Shown piece by piece: positions 13,162 to 15,804 of a stretch of DNA of 15,804 nucleotides (position 1 is the stretch's first letter; each line of letters begins with the position of its first letter). Made by a program: the position numbers and the translations under genes. The stretch is from Anaerolineae bacterium (lineage in GTDB: Bacteria; Chloroflexota; Anaerolineae; JACIWP01). Where the stretch lies: assembly GCA_014360855.1 (NCBI GenBank), contig JACIWP010000039.1, positions 1 through 15,804 of the forward strand, written 5' to 3'. The notes under the pieces are model-generated. The model saw nothing but the letters and a program-made list of their open reading frames with translations, did no database searches and was not told where the DNA came from.

Positions 13162-15696
13162 TCACTCCCCGGCATCAGCCGAAACGTTCGAGGCCCGCGA
13201 CCCGTTGGGGGGATATGTGTCGGCATCCAACGTTTGTCGGATGGCGCGCAGAAGCTCATCCAATTGATACGGTTTGGGGACGTAGCCGCGAGCGCCGGCT
13301 TCCAGCAGGCCTTGCACCGCCTGATGGCCGGCGACATAGCCGCTGGCGATGAGCACGCGCGCCTGCGGGGCGATCTCCAGGAGCTGGGCCAGGACCTCTC
13401 GGCCGGACATGCCCGGCATGGAGAGGTCCAGCAGGACCAGGTCAATCTCGCTCCCCTGCTGGCGGAAGATCTCCAGCGCCTCCGCGCCGTCCTGGGCCGT
13501 CAGGATGCGGTAGCCGTAGGCCGGCAAACTGCGCTGGAGCAGGGAGAGGATGGCATCCTCGTCGTCCACCACCAGGATAGTCTCCTGGCCGTGCGTGTGC
13601 GCGGCTGGCTCCGCCGGCGCGCTGGGGCTTTCGGCCGCCACGGCCGGCACAGCCGGCAGGTAAATGCGGAAGGCGGAGCCTTTTCCCGGTTCGCTGTACA
13701 CGTTGATCCATCCCTTATGCTGGGCGATGATGCCGTACACCGTGGCCAGCCCCAGGCCGGTGCCCTTACCTGACCCCTTGGTGCTGAAGAACGGCTCGAA
13801 AATATGCTCCATGGTCTCTTTGTCCATGCCGATGCCGGTATCGTGCACGGTGATGCGCACGTAATCGCCCGGGGAGGCGTTCAGCAGGCTGTGGGGCGGT
13901 ATCTGCTCCACATGGACGAAATCGGTCATGATAGAGATGATCAGGGGCTGGCCGGCGGTGTCCAAGGGATTGGCATGTTCCAACAAGGGCTGCAGGGCAT
14001 CGCGCGCGTTGAGGATCAGGTTGACCAGCACCTGATGGAGCTGGGTCGCATCGGCCTGAACGGCCGGCAGGCCGTCGGACAGCTCCGTCACCAGGTCAAT
14101 GCGCCGGTCAATGGTCTCCCGGAGGAAAGAAACGACCTCCCGCACCACCGCGTTCACATCCACTGGGGCCATGTAGATGGCGGAGCGGCGGGCGAAGGCC
14201 AGCATTTGTTTGGTGAGCTGGGCGGCGCGGCGGGCCCCGCGCTCGATCTCAGTCAACAGGGGCTGGATGGACGCCGGCGCGGTCAGGCGCGCCAGGTTGG
14301 CGTTGCCCAGGATGGCGGTGAGGATATTGTTGAAATCGTGGGCGACGCCGGCGGCGAGTTGGCCTACTGCTTCCAGGCGCTGGGCCTGCTGAAGCTGTTG
14401 CTCCAGCCGGCGGCGCTCCGTCACGTCAATGGCGATGCCGATCGTGCCTGCGATGTTGCCCTCGTCATCGTACAGGGGGGAAACCGTGTTGATGATGTAG
14501 TAATCATCGGGCGTGCGGCGCTCGTACTGCACCGTTTCGCCGGCCAGGGCGCGCAGGGAGGCTTCCAGCCCCGGCGAACGCTCCCCCTGCCCATACAACT
14601 CGGCATGGATCTCGTACAGCGTGCGCCCCACCAGCCCCTTCGCGTTGGCGATCCTGCGCATTTCCTCAGTGATGGGTCCAGAGTGATAGGTGATGCGCAG
14701 GTCCCGGTCGGTCGTCCAGATGTTGACCAACGCCTGCCGGGCGACGAGGCGCAGGCGTTCCTCACTGGCGACCAGGGCGCGCTGGGTTTCGACGCGTTCC
14801 GTGATATCCATGGCGACGCCGACGACGCCGATGACCTGGCCGGCCTCATCCCGCAGTGGCGCAAGGGTGCTGAAGAGAATCCGGCCGTCCGAGGCGCGGT
14901 GCTCGTACTGCACGGTCTCGCCGGCCAGGGCGCGCCGGGCGGCGGTAATAGTGGGCCAGTTCTCGCCGTACAGCTCCTGGCCGATCTCATAAAGGGTTCG
15001 GCCGAGAATGCGGCCGGCGGCCGCCAGCCGGCGCATCTCCGGGGACAAGGGGTCGGTATAATAGGTGACGCGCAGATCGTGATCGGCGCTCCAGATGGTG
15101 ACGGGCACCTGTTCGATGAGCAGGTGCAGGCGCTGTTCCGCTTCCCGCCTGGCCCGCTCCGCCTGTTTACGTTCGGTCAGGTCCTCGTAGGCGGCCACAA
15201 TTTCCCCGGTGGGGAGCTTGTAGACGTAGTTCTCCCGCCAGCCGGCAATGCGCCCATCCTGGTAAAACGCCGCGCCGTGGAATTCCGGCTTGCCCGTGCG
15301 ATACACCCGCTGGAACACGGCGAACAGCCCGAAATCCTCCACGCCGGGGAATATCTCCCGCACGCTGTGGCCGACGATCTTTTCCCGCTGGACCTTCTCC
15401 GTTTCTTCGGCGGCGCGATTGAAGTCCACGATGATGAAATCCTCCCCATCGTTCACCGCCTGGTACACCGCGACGGGGGAACGCATGTTATCGAAGAGGG
15501 CGCGGTAGCGCAGTTCCATGAGGGCCAGTTCCTCACTGCGCCGGCGCAGGGCCGCCGCCCGCTCCTCCAGCTCACTCATGGCGCGCTTCAGCGCCGCGTA
15601 ATGCCGCCTCTTCATGGTTCCGAGACCGATAAGGCGGTCCAGTTCCTGTTCCAGTGTCTGGGAAGGAGAATTCAATGGTTTATGGATCTCCGACAC
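13162..15696 (-). CDS. Soluble hybrid histidine kinase: three PAS domains, HisKA, HATPase, C-terminal receiver
   Basis: 844 residues from GTG 15696. A short coiled coil (about 15-62) precedes PAS1 (62-176), PAS2 (189-300) and PAS3 (313-425). PAS2 and PAS3 are close copies sharing TLYEI, ALAGETVQYE and a 'DLR.TY' core. The HisKA domain has GVAHDFNNILTAI with His453. The ATPase domain shows HQVLVNLILNARDAL (N box), HDTGIGM (G1) and GKGTGLGLATVYGI (G2). The receiver has VVDDED and phosphoacceptor Asp757 (LLDLSMPGM), with VPKPY containing the Lys. There is no membrane helix, so the signal is cytoplasmic, for instance redox, gas or cofactor (inference). No DNA-binding output is present. GTG is preferred: AGGAG lies 10 nt upstream, and the frame above it (to 15774) overlaps the end of another gene. 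First of a run of four tight co-directional genes. Confidence 0.93.
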   Translation of the reverse strand: MSEIHKPLNSPSQTLEQELDRLIGLGTMKRRHYAALKRAMSELEERAAALRRRSEELALMELRYRALFDNMRSPVAVYQAVNDGEDFIIVDFNRAAEETEKVQREKIVGHSVREIFPGVEDFGLFAVFQRVYRTGKPEFHGAAFYQDGRIAGWRENYVYKLPTGEIVAAYEDLTERKQAERARREAEQRLHLLIEQVPVTIWSADHDLRVTYYTDPLSPEMRRLAAAGRILGRTLYEIGQELYGENWPTITAARRALAGETVQYEHRASDGRILFSTLAPLRDEAGQVIGVVGVAMDITERVETQRALVASEERLRLVARQALVNIWTTDRDLRITYHSGPITEEMRRIANAKGLVGRTLYEIHAELYGQGERSPGLEASLRALAGETVQYERRTPDDYYIINTVSPLYDDEGNIAGTIGIAIDVTERRRLEQQLQQAQRLEAVGQLAAGVAHDFNNILTAILGNANLARLTAPASIQPLLTEIERGARRAAQLTKQMLAFARRSAIYMAPVDVNAVVREVVSFLRETIDRRIDLVTELSDGLPAVQADATQLHQVLVNLILNARDALQPLLEHANPLDTAGQPLIISIMTDFVHVEQIPPHSLLNASPGDYVRITVHDTGIGMDKETMEHIFEPFFSTKGSGKGTGLGLATVYGIIAQHKGWINVYSEPGKGSAFRIYLPAVPAVAAESPSAPAEPAAHTHGQETILVVDDEDAILSLLQRSLPAYGYRILTAQDGAEALEIFRQQGSEIDLVLLDLSMPGMSGREVLAQLLEIAPQARVLIASGYVAGHQAVQGLLEAGARGYVPKPYQLDELLRAIRQTLDADTYPPNGSRASNVSADAGE

Positions 15697-15804
15697 AGCT
15701 CCAACACTCCTGCAAAAGGGCCACCAGTTCCTCCGCATTCGGTTTCCAGGGGGAGGTGAGGAAGCAGACATCATGCCGGGCGCCTTCCGCCCAGCGATGC
15801 AAGA
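15680..15804 (-). CDS. 3' end of an unidentified gene, possibly a degenerate receiver domain
   Basis: A frame open from the right edge ends at TAA (15682-15680). The 40 visible codons include HDVCFLTSPWKPNAEELVAL, which resembles the last strand and helix of a response-regulator receiver ('..FLTKPw.pEELl.ll'), with Ser where the invariant Lys should be. It ends LQECWSCVGDP. It overlaps the start of the hybrid kinase by 17 nt, so the two are probably co-transcribed. Too little is visible to name it; the receiver idea is weak. Confidence 0.5.
   Translation of the reverse strand, partial: LHRWAEGARHDVCFLTSPWKPNAEELVALLQECWSCVGDP

Noticed and set aside
13804..15759. 651-codon plus-strand open frame opposite the hybrid kinase
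   Set aside because: The opposite strand encodes clear PAS, HisKA and ATPase motifs. The plus frame reads as Gly/Asp/Val/His-rich sequence with no domain pattern, a typical high-GC antisense shadow.
1..15804. CRISPR arrays, tRNA genes, insertion sequences, integration sites
   Set aside because: I found no regularly spaced direct repeats, cloverleaf with T-loop consensus, transposase motifs or terminal repeats flanked by target duplications.

Overview
The window is about 15.8 kb of GC-rich, densely coding bacterial DNA with no rRNA, tRNA, CRISPR array or insertion sequence that I can see. The gene set (an energy-coupling-factor transporter subunit, a DUF72 protein, an aldehyde:ferredoxin oxidoreductase, large GAF and PAS sensor kinases) and an extreme excess of the hexamer GCCGGC suggest an anaerobic or facultative Chloroflexota-type organism. 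That assignment is inference; no marker gene is present.

Left part (1-4586). The 3' end of an EcfT/CbiQ-type transmembrane gene converges on a three-gene minus-strand operon: DUF72 protein, small lipoprotein, uroporphyrinogen-decarboxylase-like protein. That operon has a near-consensus promoter at 2875-2903. Divergent from it is a 104-residue two-helix membrane protein whose first 35 residues resemble a RiPP-leader-like helix. It converges on an MdtG-like MFS exporter.

Middle part (4587-9633). A hairpin-rich, roughly 250 bp spacer holds divergent promoters for the exporter and for a membrane-anchored three-GAF NarL-type histidine kinase. The kinase is followed 22 nt later by its LuxR-type response regulator. 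Another structured spacer leads to a band-7/SPFH membrane protein and a strong intrinsic terminator. A 23-bp imperfect palindrome occurs in both spacers (4690-4712 and 8377-8399, 18/23 identical without gaps). It is a good candidate operator linking exporter, two-component system and band-7 gene into one envelope-related module.

Right part (9634-15804). A YdjM-type membrane hydrolase gene appears to be leaderless: its -35/-10 promoter places the start of transcription on the ATG. It runs 101 nt into the end of a minus-strand operon. Read in its own direction, that operon has the tail of an unidentified gene, a soluble three-PAS hybrid histidine kinase with a C-terminal receiver, a 77-residue Cys/His-rich small protein, a tungsten/molybdenum aldehyde:ferredoxin oxidoreductase, and an N-formylglutamate-amidohydrolase-like hydrolase. 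Spacing is tight (17-nt overlap, 7 nt, 62 nt, 4-nt ATGA overlap), so sensing, a probable metal-binding protein and the oxidoreductase are probably co-expressed. This is the most system-like part of the window. The hydrolase and the 77-residue protein have no function I can name with certainty.
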